Positions 24,337 to 34,800 of a stretch of DNA of 52,662 bases are shown one piece after another (positions within the stretch are counted from its first letter, which is position 1; the number at the start of each line of letters is the position of its first letter). The stretch is from JBBTXJ01 sp038061815. GTDB taxonomy: Bacteria; Patescibacteriota; Patescibacteriia; Magasanikbacterales; JBBTXJ01. The translations under genes and the position numbers were made by a program. The notes beneath the pieces are model-generated. The model made no database searches. It was not told the origin of the DNA and worked only from the letters and a program-made list of their open reading frames with translations. The stretch spans positions 1 through 52,662 of the forward strand of contig JBBTYK010000009.1 of the NCBI GenBank assembly GCA_038061815.1, read 5' to 3'.

Positions 24337-25123
24337 GGATTATCGCGTGTATCCGGAAAAAACGCGCGGGCAGCATTTTTTGATTGACGACCAGTATGTG
24401 AAACGGATGGCGGACGCTTCAGGTATTACGAACAATGATGTGGTGGTTGAAGTGGGGCCTGGATGGGGCATCTTGACCGAGGAATTGGCAAAACGCGCGG
24501 GGAAGGTGATTGCGATTGAGATTGAGGAGAAGATGACATCGTATTTATACGATGTCATCCTGAGGGCCGCAGACCCGAAGGATCCCGCGTCGGTGCAGCG
24601 ACCAGACGGGATTCTTCGCTTCGCTCAGAATGACCGTTTAGAACTCCGGCACGGGGATGTGCGGCGGTTTTGGGACCAGATGCCCACGGAGCCGTATCAC
24701 GTCATTGCCAACATTCCGTACCACATTACATCACAGATTATTCGCGGTTTTTTGGAAAAAACGCCGCGAGCGCCGGAGCAAATGGTGCTCATGCTGCAAA
24801 ACGAAGTGGCGGACAGAATTATCGCCAAGCCGGGCGACATGACCATGCTTTCGCTTTCGGTGCAGTGGTACGGCAAACCCAAAAAAATATTTCGCGTGCC
24901 GCGCGGCGCGTTTTGGCCGTCGCCGGAAGTGGATTCCGCGGTGATTCAGATTACGGATATCAAGCGGCCGCCACCTGAAGAAACGAAGGCGGTACTCGCG
25001 CTTGCCAAGCGCGCGTTCGCGCAAAAACGCAAACAGTTATCTTCTTCACTTGGTATTGCCTCCACTGCACGTCCGCAGGAATTGAGCATTGCGGATTGGC
25101 GCCGCCTTGCCGGCCGTGCTTGA
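24302..25123 (+). CDS. rsmA: 16S rRNA dimethyladenosine transferase, with a repeat-encoded 27-residue insert
   Basis: 273 residues. It has RGQHFLID at 22-29, SAM motif VVEVGPGWGILTEEL, acidic AIEIEE, the target-base motif NIPYHIT at 137-143, and FWPSPEVDSAVI. It dimethylates two adenosines near the 3' end of 16S rRNA. Residues 85-111 (V-I-L-R ... F-A-Q-N-D) are encoded exactly by the 81-bp palindrome at 24554-24634, between the acidic loop after beta 2 and the HGDV motif. Both flanks match KsgA, so the element sits in a functional gene without breaking it. Confidence 0.95.
   Translation: MKYSEKVRQLCKDYRVYPEKTRGQHFLIDDQYVKRMADASGITNNDVVVEVGPGWGILTEELAKRAGKVIAIEIEEKMTSYLYDVILRAADPKDPASVQRPDGILRFAQNDRLELRHGDVRRFWDQMPTEPYHVIANIPYHITSQIIRGFLEKTPRAPEQMVLMLQNEVADRIIAKPGDMTMLSLSVQWYGKPKKIFRVPRGAFWPSPEVDSAVIQITDIKRPPPEETKAVLALAKRAFAQKRKQLSSSLGIASTARPQELSIADWRRLAGRA
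24554..24634. repeat. GTCAT/ATGAC palindromic element inside rsmA
   Basis: 81 bp, 27 codons. Starts GTCATCCTGAG and ends CTCAGAATGAC (complementary apart from one base), with GAAGGATCCCG opposite CGGGATTCTTC. It is the same family and entry frame as the element at 11135. Confidence 0.9.
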
Positions 25124-25148
25124 TTTTCTGCGTCGGTACCAGTACCAT
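25120..25148 (+). promoter_or_regulatory. Promoter of the O-antigen-ligase/TPR pair
   Basis: TTGATT at 25120-25125 and TACCAT at 25143-25148, spacer 17 bp. The predicted start is about 8 nt before the ATG at 25163, giving a near-leaderless mRNA. Confidence 0.6.
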
Positions 25149-25162
25149 ACGTACACTTTGCT

Positions 25163-27445
25163 ATGCCTACCTCGGCACCCTTTGCCGCATACTATAAATC
25201 CGCGTTGCTGTGGCTCGCGCGCACCGCGGTTATTTTTTCGCTTACCACGCCGCTCATCGTGCTGTCGGATTCGGCCATTTTTCCTTTTGTGACGGGAAAG
25301 GCGTGGTTTTTTCAGAGCACGATGGTTGTTGCCGCCGTAGCGTGGGGCCTGCTGATGCTCGTTGATGCCGCGTATCGGCCGCGTAGGCATCCGCTGCATT
25401 TCGTTGTGCTCGCGTTTATGCTCGCGGCGCTCATCAGCACGGTTGCCGGCGTTGACGCGCATCGTTCATTTTGGGCGAACCACGAACGCATGATAGGTTC
25501 CTTTTTTGTGTTGAATCTCGGAGCGCTCTACTTTGTGGCGACGAGCGTGTTCGCCGCGAAAGAGTCGTGGCGACGTGTATGGAAATATTTTTTGGCCGCC
25601 GGCGCGCTCATTATCGCAAGCGCGATTATTCAGCACTGGCGTCCTGATTTTCTCTACGGCGGCGAGCGCGCCGCGAGCACGCTGGGCAATCCGCTGTACA
25701 TGGGATTGCATGCGGTGTATGTGGCGGCGATTGCGGCGCTCGTGTGGCTGGAGTCGCGCGCGACGGTTGCATCGCGATGGAAGCGATGGGGTACCGTTGG
25801 CGTTGCGTTGCTCATTGCGTTGTCCTTGGTCGCGTTTATTTTCGCGGAAACGCGCGGCGTGGCGCTCGGATTGGCGGCGGCATTCGTGTGGGCGCTTGCG
25901 TGGATTGCGGCGGCGGGAGCGCGGCGATGGCAGCGCTGGAGCGCGCTTGGGATATTGATTGTCATTGCAGCCGGTATTGCGGCGGTGGTGTTGTTTAACA
26001 CGCATCCGGCGCTCAATAACATTCCCATCGTGCGGCGGTTTGGCGGATTTACGCTTGGCGGCACGAACGCAAACCGTTTGTTTGCATGGAAGGTGGCGAT
26101 ACAGGCGTGGCAGGACCATCCGCTCTTTGGGTGGGGGCCGTTTAATTATGTGTACGCGTTTAACGAAAAATTGCAGGGAACGCAACTGGTGCACAATCAG
26201 TTTGGCGAAACGTGGTTTGACAACGCGCACAATTTTTTTCTGAATACGCTCGCCGAGCAGGGAATCGCGGGACTGCTTGCGTATGTGCTACTGCTTGTTA
26301 CGCCGATTTTGCTGCTGGTGCGCGGGTGGTGGCGCGGCACGCTCGGATTTCCGCACATGGTGCTCATCACCGGATTGCTCGTCACGCACGCAGTGCAGAA
26401 TATATTTGCGTTTGAACAGATTAGTTCATACGTCAGCTTGTTTGTCGTGCTGGGATACGTATCGGTATTGACCGCTCAACCGGCGGTGGCCGCAAACGGG
26501 CGGTCATTTTCGCGGTGGTCAATCGCGATGGTGTCGGTTTTGCTGGTGGCCGGCGGCGCGGTGGTGATGTATCGCGGGAGCATCGTTCCGTTTCGCGCGA
26601 ACGTGCTGATGTTCAAGGGGCTTGAAGCGCTGGAGTATCAGAAAGACGCGAGTATTTGGTTTGTGACTGAACGACAGGCGATTGACCTCGGCGGCCCGTA
26701 TTCGGACAACATCACGGAGGAATTGGCGCGGACGCTGTTGCGGATTCGGGTGCCGGATGAAAAATATCGCAATGATGTGGTTCAGATTTTTAAATACACG
26801 ATTGCCCGCCTTGAGGACGCAACGCGCCGCCATCCGCGCGACCCGGTGTATCACATGCTTTTGGGCGAGGTGTGGTACGGCGCGTACGGGTTTTTTAAGG
26901 ATGAGTTCCCGCACGGGCTGGAGCTCGGCGATAAGGCGTTTGAAGAATCAATCCGGCAATCGCCGGAGCGGCAGCAGCTCTACTTCATTTGGGCGCAGCA
27001 TGCCGCGCAAGGCGGTAATCTGGTTAAAGGCCTTCAGTTGATGTTGAAAGCGCGCAGTTTTGCGCCGCATTCCGCGTTTGTGTTGCGCATGTACGCGGAT
27101 TATTTGCAGAACGGGAATATCAATCAGCGCGATGCCGCATGGGCGCGGTTGCTCGCGATTAGATTATCGCCGGAGCTGTTTACGCCTTTTAACGATGAGG
27201 AAATTTCTTTCAACGCCATACGATGGGTGAGCGCGCAGTTGGGCGTTGAACGACTCCGCGGGCTCTTGGCTTGCATGGGCCACGCGACGGATGCATCCTG
27301 TCCGCCGTATCAGCTTGGTTCGTATGTGCCGAGCGATAAAATGTTTCAGGTGCTGGTCGGATATGCGAAAGAGCAGAAGGATGCGGCGCGTGTTGCGGAG
27401 TACCGCGCAATCGCGAAACAATATTATCCGGATAAAACATTTTAA
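25163..27445 (+). CDS. O-antigen ligase-like membrane protein with C-terminal TPR-type domain (first of two)
   Basis: 760 residues. The first ~480 hold about 12 helices with ligase landmarks: GERAASTLGNPLYMG, AETRGVALGLAAA, WKVAIQAWQDHPLFGWGPFNYV and NAHNFFLNTLAEQGIAG. The soluble C-terminal ~270 residues contain helical pairs with RLEDATRRHPRDPVYHMLLGEVWYG, typical of TPR. It probably polymerises or ligates a lipid-linked glycan or glycosylates protein outside the membrane; TPR tails suggest a protein partner. The gene starts without SD (GCTATG) and is 2 nt from a paralogue, so they form one operon. Confidence 0.85.
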   Translation: MPTSAPFAAYYKSALLWLARTAVIFSLTTPLIVLSDSAIFPFVTGKAWFFQSTMVVAAVAWGLLMLVDAAYRPRRHPLHFVVLAFMLAALISTVAGVDAHRSFWANHERMIGSFFVLNLGALYFVATSVFAAKESWRRVWKYFLAAGALIIASAIIQHWRPDFLYGGERAASTLGNPLYMGLHAVYVAAIAALVWLESRATVASRWKRWGTVGVALLIALSLVAFIFAETRGVALGLAAAFVWALAWIAAAGARRWQRWSALGILIVIAAGIAAVVLFNTHPALNNIPIVRRFGGFTLGGTNANRLFAWKVAIQAWQDHPLFGWGPFNYVYAFNEKLQGTQLVHNQFGETWFDNAHNFFLNTLAEQGIAGLLAYVLLLVTPILLLVRGWWRGTLGFPHMVLITGLLVTHAVQNIFAFEQISSYVSLFVVLGYVSVLTAQPAVAANGRSFSRWSIAMVSVLLVAGGAVVMYRGSIVPFRANVLMFKGLEALEYQKDASIWFVTERQAIDLGGPYSDNITEELARTLLRIRVPDEKYRNDVVQIFKYTIARLEDATRRHPRDPVYHMLLGEVWYGAYGFFKDEFPHGLELGDKAFEESIRQSPERQQLYFIWAQHAAQGGNLVKGLQLMLKARSFAPHSAFVLRMYADYLQNGNINQRDAAWARLLAIRLSPELFTPFNDEEISFNAIRWVSAQLGVERLRGLLACMGHATDASCPPYQLGSYVPSDKMFQVLVGYAKEQKDAARVAEYRAIAKQYYPDKTF

Positions 27446-27447
27446 AT

Positions 27448-29781
27448 ATGCTGGCATTCGGCCGTTATGAACAACCGATACTCCGCATAACGCAGGGGCT
27501 GCTCTTGCTCGCTCTGGCGACTCCGCTGGTTTACTCATGGGGTTTTGTTTTTCCGTTCGTCACGCCGCGCGTGTTTTTCTTTCGTTCGGTCATTCTGCTC
27601 GCGCTTGCCGGCTATGTTGCGCTGATTGCAATGGCGCCGGAGCGTTATCTGCCGCGCCGAAACGCGCTCATGCTGGTCACGGGCGCATGGTTTGCGTGGC
27701 TTATCGTGAGCGCGATACTGGGCGTTGATTCGTCGTTTTCTTGGTGGGGAAATTATGAACGGATGGGCGGATTGTTTACCCTCCTACACTACGGCGCATT
27801 GTTTGTAATGATGAGCGCCCTGTTTCGCGATGCGCGCTCATGGCGCGCCGTGTGGTGGGTAGTGGTCGGTGTTGGATTTTTTGTCGCCGCGGGCGCCGTC
27901 ATTCAGCAGTTTAAACCGGATTTTTTGTTAGGCGGCGCGCGCGCGGCGAGTACGCTCGGAAACCCTATTTATCTTGCGGTGCATGCGGGTTATGTGATGG
28001 TAATCGGCGCGTATCTTTTGGGTACGATGCGCGAACCCGGCATCATAGTCCCGCGCGGATGGTGGATGCGCGTGGCGCAGCTGTTTATTGTGGTGACGGT
28101 GGTTGGCATGGCGCTGGCGCTCGTGTGGTCTGAAACGCGCGCGGCCTTGCTGGGCGTCGGCGCGGCATTCGTGTGGGTTGCCGCGTGGCTTGCGGTGGTT
28201 CATCAAAACCGGCGTGTGCGGATGGGCGCGCTTGGCGTGTTGGTGCTCATCCTCATTGGCGCTGCGGTGTTTACATGGGGCGGTTCCGTGTTGGAACGCG
28301 TGCCGGCGTTGCGTCGCGTGGCGCAGTTTTCGCTTGGCGATACGGTTGACACGCGTCTCCGGATTTGGCGCGTTGGGGTTGCGGCGTGGAAAGACAGGCC
28401 GGTTGCGGGATGGGGATGGATGAATTTCGCGCCGGCGTTTGACCGCCACTATGACCCGGCGCAACTCAAGCACGGCATGCAGGAAACGTGGATTGACCAA
28501 GCGCACAATGTGCTGGTTGATACGTTGACGACAACCGGCATCGTGGGGCTGCTGATATATCTGGCGTGGTGGGGGGTGTTGTGGCGGGCTCTTTGGGTCG
28601 CGCATCGGCGCGGACGCGTGAGCAACACGCAATGGTTGCTGGTGTCCGGATTGTTCGTGTTTCATTTCGTGCAGAACCTGTTTAGTTTTGACCAGCCCAC
28701 ATCGTACATCATGCTGTTTACGGTTGCGGCGTGGGTTGCTGCGCACGGCGGCGCTGAAGAGCCTTCGCTCGTGCGCATGACGGCGTCTTCGCCGCGCCGC
28801 GCGCTGGCCGTAGCGGGACTGGCGGCGGTAGTTGCGCTTGGCGCCGCGTATTATACGAATGTGATTCCTGCAAAGGCGAATCGTTTGCAGATAGAGGCGC
28901 AGCGAGCGCTCATGCGCGGCGATGTCGGGCTTTGGTTCGGGTTTTATGAGCAGGCGCTGTCGCTCCGCACGCCGCATAAGAGCGATATGAGGAATCAGAT
29001 GACCGCTGAATTTTTGGCGCGTAAAAATGAGATTCTTCCGCTTGATAAACGGTCCGTTGACGCGGTCATTACGGCGATTGTCCGCTATGCGGAGGAAGAC
29101 GTTAATGAACATCCAAATCGGATAGGGCGCTGGTTGACGTACGGAAAAATATTGTCGGTGCAGCACGAGACGTTCCGCGTGGAACATCCCGATGCGGGGC
29201 CGACGGCGGTGCGGGCGTACGAACGCGCGCTTTCATTGTCGCCGCGTCGTCAACAGGCGGCCATCCTCCTCGGGAGCGCCATTATGGCCGTAGAAGATTT
29301 CCAGCGCGCGCGGCAGGTATTACTTGCGGCGCGTTCGTGGTCGCCGAGCATTGCCGAGATTCACACGACGCTCGCCGCCATCTTTTTGCGCGCCAGCCAG
29401 TTTACAGACGCGCTTGCCAGTTACGAGGCGGGGATGAGCATCGTTTCGCCGCAATCGGCGCTTTTGGATTTGCGTGCATGGCAGGAGGTCGGGATTTTGC
29501 ACATGGAACACGGCGACCCGCTTCGCGGCGCGTGGTTTTTGGACACCGTCATGTCGTGCGCAACGCGAAAGGTGTCGTGGCGCGCGTGCGTTGAAGACGG
29601 CGACCCTGACATGCTTTCTACGTTCCGTCCGTCGCGCAAGGCGTTTGGCATGCTCGTGGTGTATTATCGGAAGAAGGGCGACCTGGAAAAGAGCCGTTTT
29701 TACGATGCTCTCGCGCGGTCTTATTACGCTGATTTTCAGGTATTTGAAGGCGGTTTAAAAGTCACTCTGCCGCCAGCTTGA
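27448..29781 (+). CDS. O-antigen ligase-like membrane protein with C-terminal TPR-type domain (second of two)
   Basis: 777 residues, a diverged tandem paralogue of the preceding gene with the same layout. Membrane half: GARAASTLGNPIYLA, SETRAALLGVGAA, WRVGVAAWKDRPVAGWGWMNF and QAHNVLVDTLTTTGIVG. TPR-like half from about 480: RAYERALSLSPRRQQAAILLG and RAYE/QAL-type helices. The corresponding motifs are conserved in both copies, so both are probably active, perhaps on different glycans or acceptors. Confidence 0.85.
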   Translation: MLAFGRYEQPILRITQGLLLLALATPLVYSWGFVFPFVTPRVFFFRSVILLALAGYVALIAMAPERYLPRRNALMLVTGAWFAWLIVSAILGVDSSFSWWGNYERMGGLFTLLHYGALFVMMSALFRDARSWRAVWWVVVGVGFFVAAGAVIQQFKPDFLLGGARAASTLGNPIYLAVHAGYVMVIGAYLLGTMREPGIIVPRGWWMRVAQLFIVVTVVGMALALVWSETRAALLGVGAAFVWVAAWLAVVHQNRRVRMGALGVLVLILIGAAVFTWGGSVLERVPALRRVAQFSLGDTVDTRLRIWRVGVAAWKDRPVAGWGWMNFAPAFDRHYDPAQLKHGMQETWIDQAHNVLVDTLTTTGIVGLLIYLAWWGVLWRALWVAHRRGRVSNTQWLLVSGLFVFHFVQNLFSFDQPTSYIMLFTVAAWVAAHGGAEEPSLVRMTASSPRRALAVAGLAAVVALGAAYYTNVIPAKANRLQIEAQRALMRGDVGLWFGFYEQALSLRTPHKSDMRNQMTAEFLARKNEILPLDKRSVDAVITAIVRYAEEDVNEHPNRIGRWLTYGKILSVQHETFRVEHPDAGPTAVRAYERALSLSPRRQQAAILLGSAIMAVEDFQRARQVLLAARSWSPSIAEIHTTLAAIFLRASQFTDALASYEAGMSIVSPQSALLDLRAWQEVGILHMEHGDPLRGAWFLDTVMSCATRKVSWRACVEDGDPDMLSTFRPSRKAFGMLVVYYRKKGDLEKSRFYDALARSYYADFQVFEGGLKVTLPPA

Positions 29782-29806
29782 CGCTCGGAAGGCGCCGTGA
29801 TACGGT
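29778..29806 (+). promoter_or_regulatory. Promoter of the fused glycosyltransferase operon
   Basis: TTGACG at 29778-29783 and TACGGT at 29801-29806, spacer 17 bp. The predicted start is about 6 nt before the ATG at 29819. Confidence 0.55.
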
Positions 29807-29818
29807 CCACCTTGTTCT

Positions 29819-31870
29819 ATGACGCCTCGTTTTGTTATTGCGATTCCCTCATATAATCGTCCTGCTGCGTTGGGGACGTTGCTTGCGCAATTGGATGCGC
29901 AGACTGACGCGCCTCCGTTTGAGGCGTACGTTCTGAACGACGGAAACCATGCCGAGAGCGCGCGGTTTCTTGAGATGTTTGCGCCGCGCCGGTACCGGCT
30001 GCGGGCGCGTTCAACGGCGGCGCCGAGCGGCCTGCCGAGCGCGCGAAATCGCATTCTTGATTGGATTGCGGAAACGCCGATGGCCGGGCCGACGTTTGTG
30101 TGCTTTTTAGACGATGATTGCGAGGTGAACACATTTTTTGTTCAAGAGGTTGCGCGCGCGGCGCAGCGGTTTGATGCGTTCACGTTTCGGATTGAAACGA
30201 TTGGACAGAGCGGCATCGTGAACACCCGCAATAACCGCGCGCTTTCGTGGCTGCTCCGGCCGTTGCGCGGGCGGGTATGGCTGTCGCTTGGCATCATCCG
30301 CGGCGGGTATTATGAGTGGACGCCGCGGCCGGTGCGCGTTGACCAGCTCCCGGGCGGCTGTTTAATATATCGGTTTGATAAGTATCCGCGATTGCGTTTT
30401 GACGAGGCGTTGAACGACGGCAACGCGATTCTTGAAGACACCGAATTCTCCTGCGCGCTCCGCGCGGCCGGTGCGCGGTTGTGGTATATCGGCTCTTACG
30501 GCATCGTCCATCGGCCCGGCAGCGTGGGCGGGGTGCGCGTGGCCGTCAGCGAAGAAAAATACGAGTGCTATTGGCGGCATAAATGTTTTTTGGTGCGCAA
30601 ATGGCGCGGCCGGTGGGCGCTTTTTACCGCTTTTCCGTTTTCTTTTCTGGAGAGCGTGGCGCTTTCATTATTGCAACGGCGATGGCTCGCAGGCGTCTGT
30701 ATGCGCGCGTGGTTCAGCGAGCAAACGCCGCGCGGCGCGCACCGCGGTTTGCGTATTGCAGCGCCGCAGTCGGGCATCAATCCCGCTTCAACGCTGGGAG
30801 GAGAAGTGTATGACGCGTCTGTTTTGAAAGAGATTGCCCGACAAGCGGATGTTGAGATTATTTTGCCGCGGAATAAACCGTTCAGCGACAATGGCGCGCG
30901 GTGGCGTGTGAGCGTCATGCCGGCCATCACGAACGCCATCGGCTATTACGTAGGCATCTATCGGGCGCTGTGCGCAAACTACCGCGCGCGCCCCTTTTCA
31001 ATCGTGCGCGTCCATTCGCCGTACCTGACGGCGCTCCCCGTTTTGTTTTTTGCGCGCCGGCACAAAACCGTGAAAACGTTCGCCAGTTATTTGCACGCGG
31101 AAGAGGATACGGTGTCGCGCGCGATTTCTCGTCTGGTCGTCAAACGATGGGATGCCATCGGCGCAATCAGTGAGGCGTCAAAAAATGAGTTGGTTTCTTT
31201 ATACGGCGCCGATGCGGCGAAGATTGTGGTGACGTATCCGGGCGTGGACGAAGCGTATTTTGCGCCGATGTCGCACGAGCGTTTGCAGGAGTTTAAAACG
31301 GCGCACGGGCTTGCGGGTAGATTTGTGATACTCCACCTCGGCAGTTTGATTGCGCGGAAAAATGTCTCGTTTCTCATTGACGTTATCGCGGCATTGCCTC
31401 CGCGCGCGGTGCTGGTGATTGCCGGCCAGGGGCCGGAGCGGAGCCGGTTAGAACGGCAGGCGGCGCAGGTTGGATGCGCCGACCGCGTGTGTTTTGCGGG
31501 AAGAGTATCGGAGGAGGAGAAGATGCTGTGGATGCATGCCACCGATGTTTTCGTGTTGGCATCGCACAAAGAAGGATTTGGCATGGGCGTGGCGCAAGCC
31601 GCCGCGTGCGGGACGCCTGGCATCGTATCGGACGTATATTCGTTGCCCGAGGTGGTGGCGGACGGTTACACAGGCGCGGTGCGGCCGCTGAATGTTGACG
31701 CGTGGCGCGCGACGTTGCAGACGTGGATGGACGACCCAACGCCGGTGCAGCGTCTGGGAGCGCAGGCGCGTGTGCGGGCGCGCGAACGTTTCAGTTGGAA
31801 AGAGGCGGCGGCCGCGCAGTTGCGGCATATGCGCGCCATGGCGCATGAGGACAATAACGCACGCACATGA
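29819..31870 (+). CDS. Bifunctional glycosyltransferase, GT2 fused to GT4
   Basis: 683 residues. The N-terminal GT2 half (1 to about 300) begins FVIAIPSYNRP, has the nucleotide-sugar metal site DDD at 98-100 (CFLDDDCEV) and LEDTEFSCALRAAG. The C-terminal GT4 half (about 330-683) has ILHLGSLIARKNVSFLI and VFVLASHKEGFGMGVAQAAACG. In the GT4 E-x7-E motif the second Glu is Gln (E585...Q593), which may change donor handling. The frame crosses the junction without stop or Met, so it is one polypeptide. It should add two successive sugars in the cytoplasm. Its end overlaps the next gene by 4 nt (ATGA). Confidence 0.85.
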   Translation: MTPRFVIAIPSYNRPAALGTLLAQLDAQTDAPPFEAYVLNDGNHAESARFLEMFAPRRYRLRARSTAAPSGLPSARNRILDWIAETPMAGPTFVCFLDDDCEVNTFFVQEVARAAQRFDAFTFRIETIGQSGIVNTRNNRALSWLLRPLRGRVWLSLGIIRGGYYEWTPRPVRVDQLPGGCLIYRFDKYPRLRFDEALNDGNAILEDTEFSCALRAAGARLWYIGSYGIVHRPGSVGGVRVAVSEEKYECYWRHKCFLVRKWRGRWALFTAFPFSFLESVALSLLQRRWLAGVCMRAWFSEQTPRGAHRGLRIAAPQSGINPASTLGGEVYDASVLKEIARQADVEIILPRNKPFSDNGARWRVSVMPAITNAIGYYVGIYRALCANYRARPFSIVRVHSPYLTALPVLFFARRHKTVKTFASYLHAEEDTVSRAISRLVVKRWDAIGAISEASKNELVSLYGADAAKIVVTYPGVDEAYFAPMSHERLQEFKTAHGLAGRFVILHLGSLIARKNVSFLIDVIAALPPRAVLVIAGQGPERSRLERQAAQVGCADRVCFAGRVSEEEKMLWMHATDVFVLASHKEGFGMGVAQAAACGTPGIVSDVYSLPEVVADGYTGAVRPLNVDAWRATLQTWMDDPTPVQRLGAQARVRARERFSWKEAAAAQLRHMRAMAHEDNNART

Positions 31871-34800
31871 ACATACTGTTTCTCAATGAATACGCGCATC
31901 CATTTGTGGCCGGCGGCGCTGAAGAATCAACCATGCAGCTGGCGCGGGTTCTCGTAGCGCGAGGACACGCGGTAAGCATCCTGACTCCCAATTACGGCGC
32001 CGCGCCGGTGGAGATGATTGACGGAGTGCGTATTGAGCGCTACGCGTTTCCCAAACGCGGAAACAAAGAGCGAAAAACCATCGGCGGATGGTGGCACACC
32101 TCTCTTTTTTGGTGGTGTTACAGTTCGTTGCGTACCGTGATGGCCGTGCGCCGTCTCGCGCCGGACCTCATTCATATTCATGGAAAATTCAGCATTCCTG
32201 CCGGCGTGATTGCCGGACGCATGTTTGGCGTGCCAACCTTGTTCACGGCGCGGGATTATCGCGCGCTGTGCAATTATGGACGATGTATCAGTGAGCATCC
32301 GACCAGTCGGCGATGCACATTTAGGGAGTATTGGCGGTGGGAGTTTCCTGCGTATGTACGTGCGTATACGGACGGCGGCGCGAAGGCGTGGTTCGTGAAT
32401 GCGCTGTACGCGCTGCGCGGCCGCGCGTGGGCGCGCGTGCTGTACGCCGCGCTCAAACGAGTGGATGTCGTGGTGTGCGTGAGCCGCGCCGTGGCGCGGA
32501 TTTACGAGGCGAACGGCATTTGGCAGACCCAGCCGATTTATAATATCCAGCAGCCGCTTTCTGAACCGGCGCGTCCGATGAGCGATGCGGAGGCGCCGGA
32601 GGCGCTCTACATCGGCAAATTGTCGCCCGGCAAGGGCGCTGGGTTGCTTCCGGAGGTTATTGGACAAACGCTTAAAGGGCATCCAACGCTCGTGTGGACG
32701 ATTTATACGAATGGCGGCGTGCTTGAACGAACGGTGCGCGCGGCATTGGATGCGCATCTGTACGCCGGACGCGTGCGGATTTTACCCTATGTGCCGCACG
32801 AAGAACTCATGGCGCGCATCGCAGGCGCTGCAGTGGTGTGCATTCCATCAGTGTGGCAGGAGCCGCTCACGCGGCTTGCGCTGGAGGCGCTTCAATCCGG
32901 CACGCCGGTGGTGATTACGGACCGCGGCGGTTCGCGGGAGATAGTGGAGGATATGGTAACGGGGCGATTGGTGCCGGCTGATGCGCTTTCCATTGCAGAG
33001 GCGGTGCTTGACGTGGTGAATAATGGAGCACACTATCGGGAACGCATCCGGGAAAAGCGGGAATCACTTACGAACACATTTTGTGTTCAACCCATTGCCG
33101 ACCACGAACGGCTCTATGAACGATTGGCGCGCCGCGTTCTTTTTCAAACGCTCGGCGTCATTTTGCCGCCGGGCGGTTCGTTGACAGTGCTTGACCGTCA
33201 TGGGCAGAAATCGCGGTATCTGACCTATCTGACGCGGTATGCGCAGGCGTTTGACCGTGTGTTGGTATTTACGTTTGCAGATGAAACAGAAGCAAGACTC
33301 CCCGCCAACGTGAAGCTGGTACCTCCATGCGCCCGTTCAAAACGGCTCTACACGTTTTTGCTGCCGTTCGCGCATCGGCGAGCGCTGCGCGCTTGCGGCG
33401 TACTCCGCGTCATGCAAATGGACGGATGCATTCCGGCGGTGCTTGCTCATTGGTTGTATGGCGTGCCGTTTGCCGTGACGTTCGGCTATAAATATGCCGA
33501 GTTCGCGCTGTTAAAGAACCGGCAGGCGTTTTCTAAAATCATGCGATGGATTGAGGCGCTGGGAGTGCGGACGGCAACCACGATTATTTTCACCACTGAA
33601 GAGCTGCGCGCGTATCTGCTCAAGCGATTCGGGCCGCGCATTGAGCAAAAATTGCTGTTGATTCCCAACGGCGTTGATACGCGGCAATTTTCGGAAGGCC
33701 GCGACCGCGACCCGCACACGCTGTTGTTCGTCGGGCGTTTGGAAGAACAGAAAAATTTGTTTGCGCTGCTTGAGGCCGTCGCTCAATTGCCGGAACGCGC
33801 AGCGTTGCGTTTGGTGTGGATAGGACGCGGCAATTTGGAAGGCGCGTTGCGTCAGCGCGCGCGTGAGTTGGGCGTGTCTCTTGAAATTATTCCGCGCGTT
33901 GATAACGCGGCGTTGCCGCCGTACTATCAAAAGGCCGGCGTGTTCACGCTCGTGTCCCTGATTGAGGGCATGCCGAAAGCGCTCATTGAGGCGATGAGCG
34001 CCGGTTGTCCGTGCGTGGTGTCGGATTGCGACGGCAATCGAGTGCTTGTTGAGGATGGCGTGACAGGCTATGTCACGGGAACGGACGCGCCGTCCATCGC
34101 GACTGGTCTGGCGCGTGCGCTGGGGGATGCGGAGTTCCGCAGTCGTGTGGGCAGCGCGGCGCGGGCAAAGGTCGTAGCGCAGTATGATTTACGTCAGTTG
34201 CTTGAAAAGGAAATAAAGCAGCTTCTGGTTGCAAAAAAAGCGGTTATCGGGTACGATATGACGTCCGTATCTCACATGGAACACCCCATTAAAAAAGCGC
34301 TCATAACAGGTATCGGCGGGCAGGACGGCTTTTATATGGCCGAGTTGCTGTTGGAAAAAGGTTATGAAGTGCACGGCATCATTAGACACGCGACCAGCAC
34401 CGGCACGGACCGCATGGAACAGTTGCGCGCCGAGTTGCCGCACGGGTCAAGCAGCTTATTGCATTTGCATTACGCCGATTTGTCCGATTCCGGCAGTATC
34501 GGTATGCTGTTGGAACGCATCAAACCGGACGAGCTGTATAATTTTGCGGCGCACAGTCAGGTTCGCGTGAGTTTTGACATCCCCGAGTATACCTGCGATA
34601 TTACCGGACTGGGGGCGGTGCGGGTTTTTGAGGCCGTCCGCCAGTCAGGTCTCCCGACGCGGGTGTATCAAGCGGGGTCGTCGGAGATGTTTGGCAAGGC
34701 GCGCGTCACGCCGCAAACGGAAGAAACGCCGTTTTATCCGCGTTCGCCCTACGCGTATGCCAAGGCCCTCGCGCATTTTGCGGCGGTGAATTATCGCGAA

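Noticed and set aside
27928..29187. A 419-residue minus-strand ORF opposite the second O-antigen-ligase gene, and a similar one at 25466-26230
   Set aside because: Extremely Arg/His-rich, antisense to well-conserved membrane proteins, no start signals.
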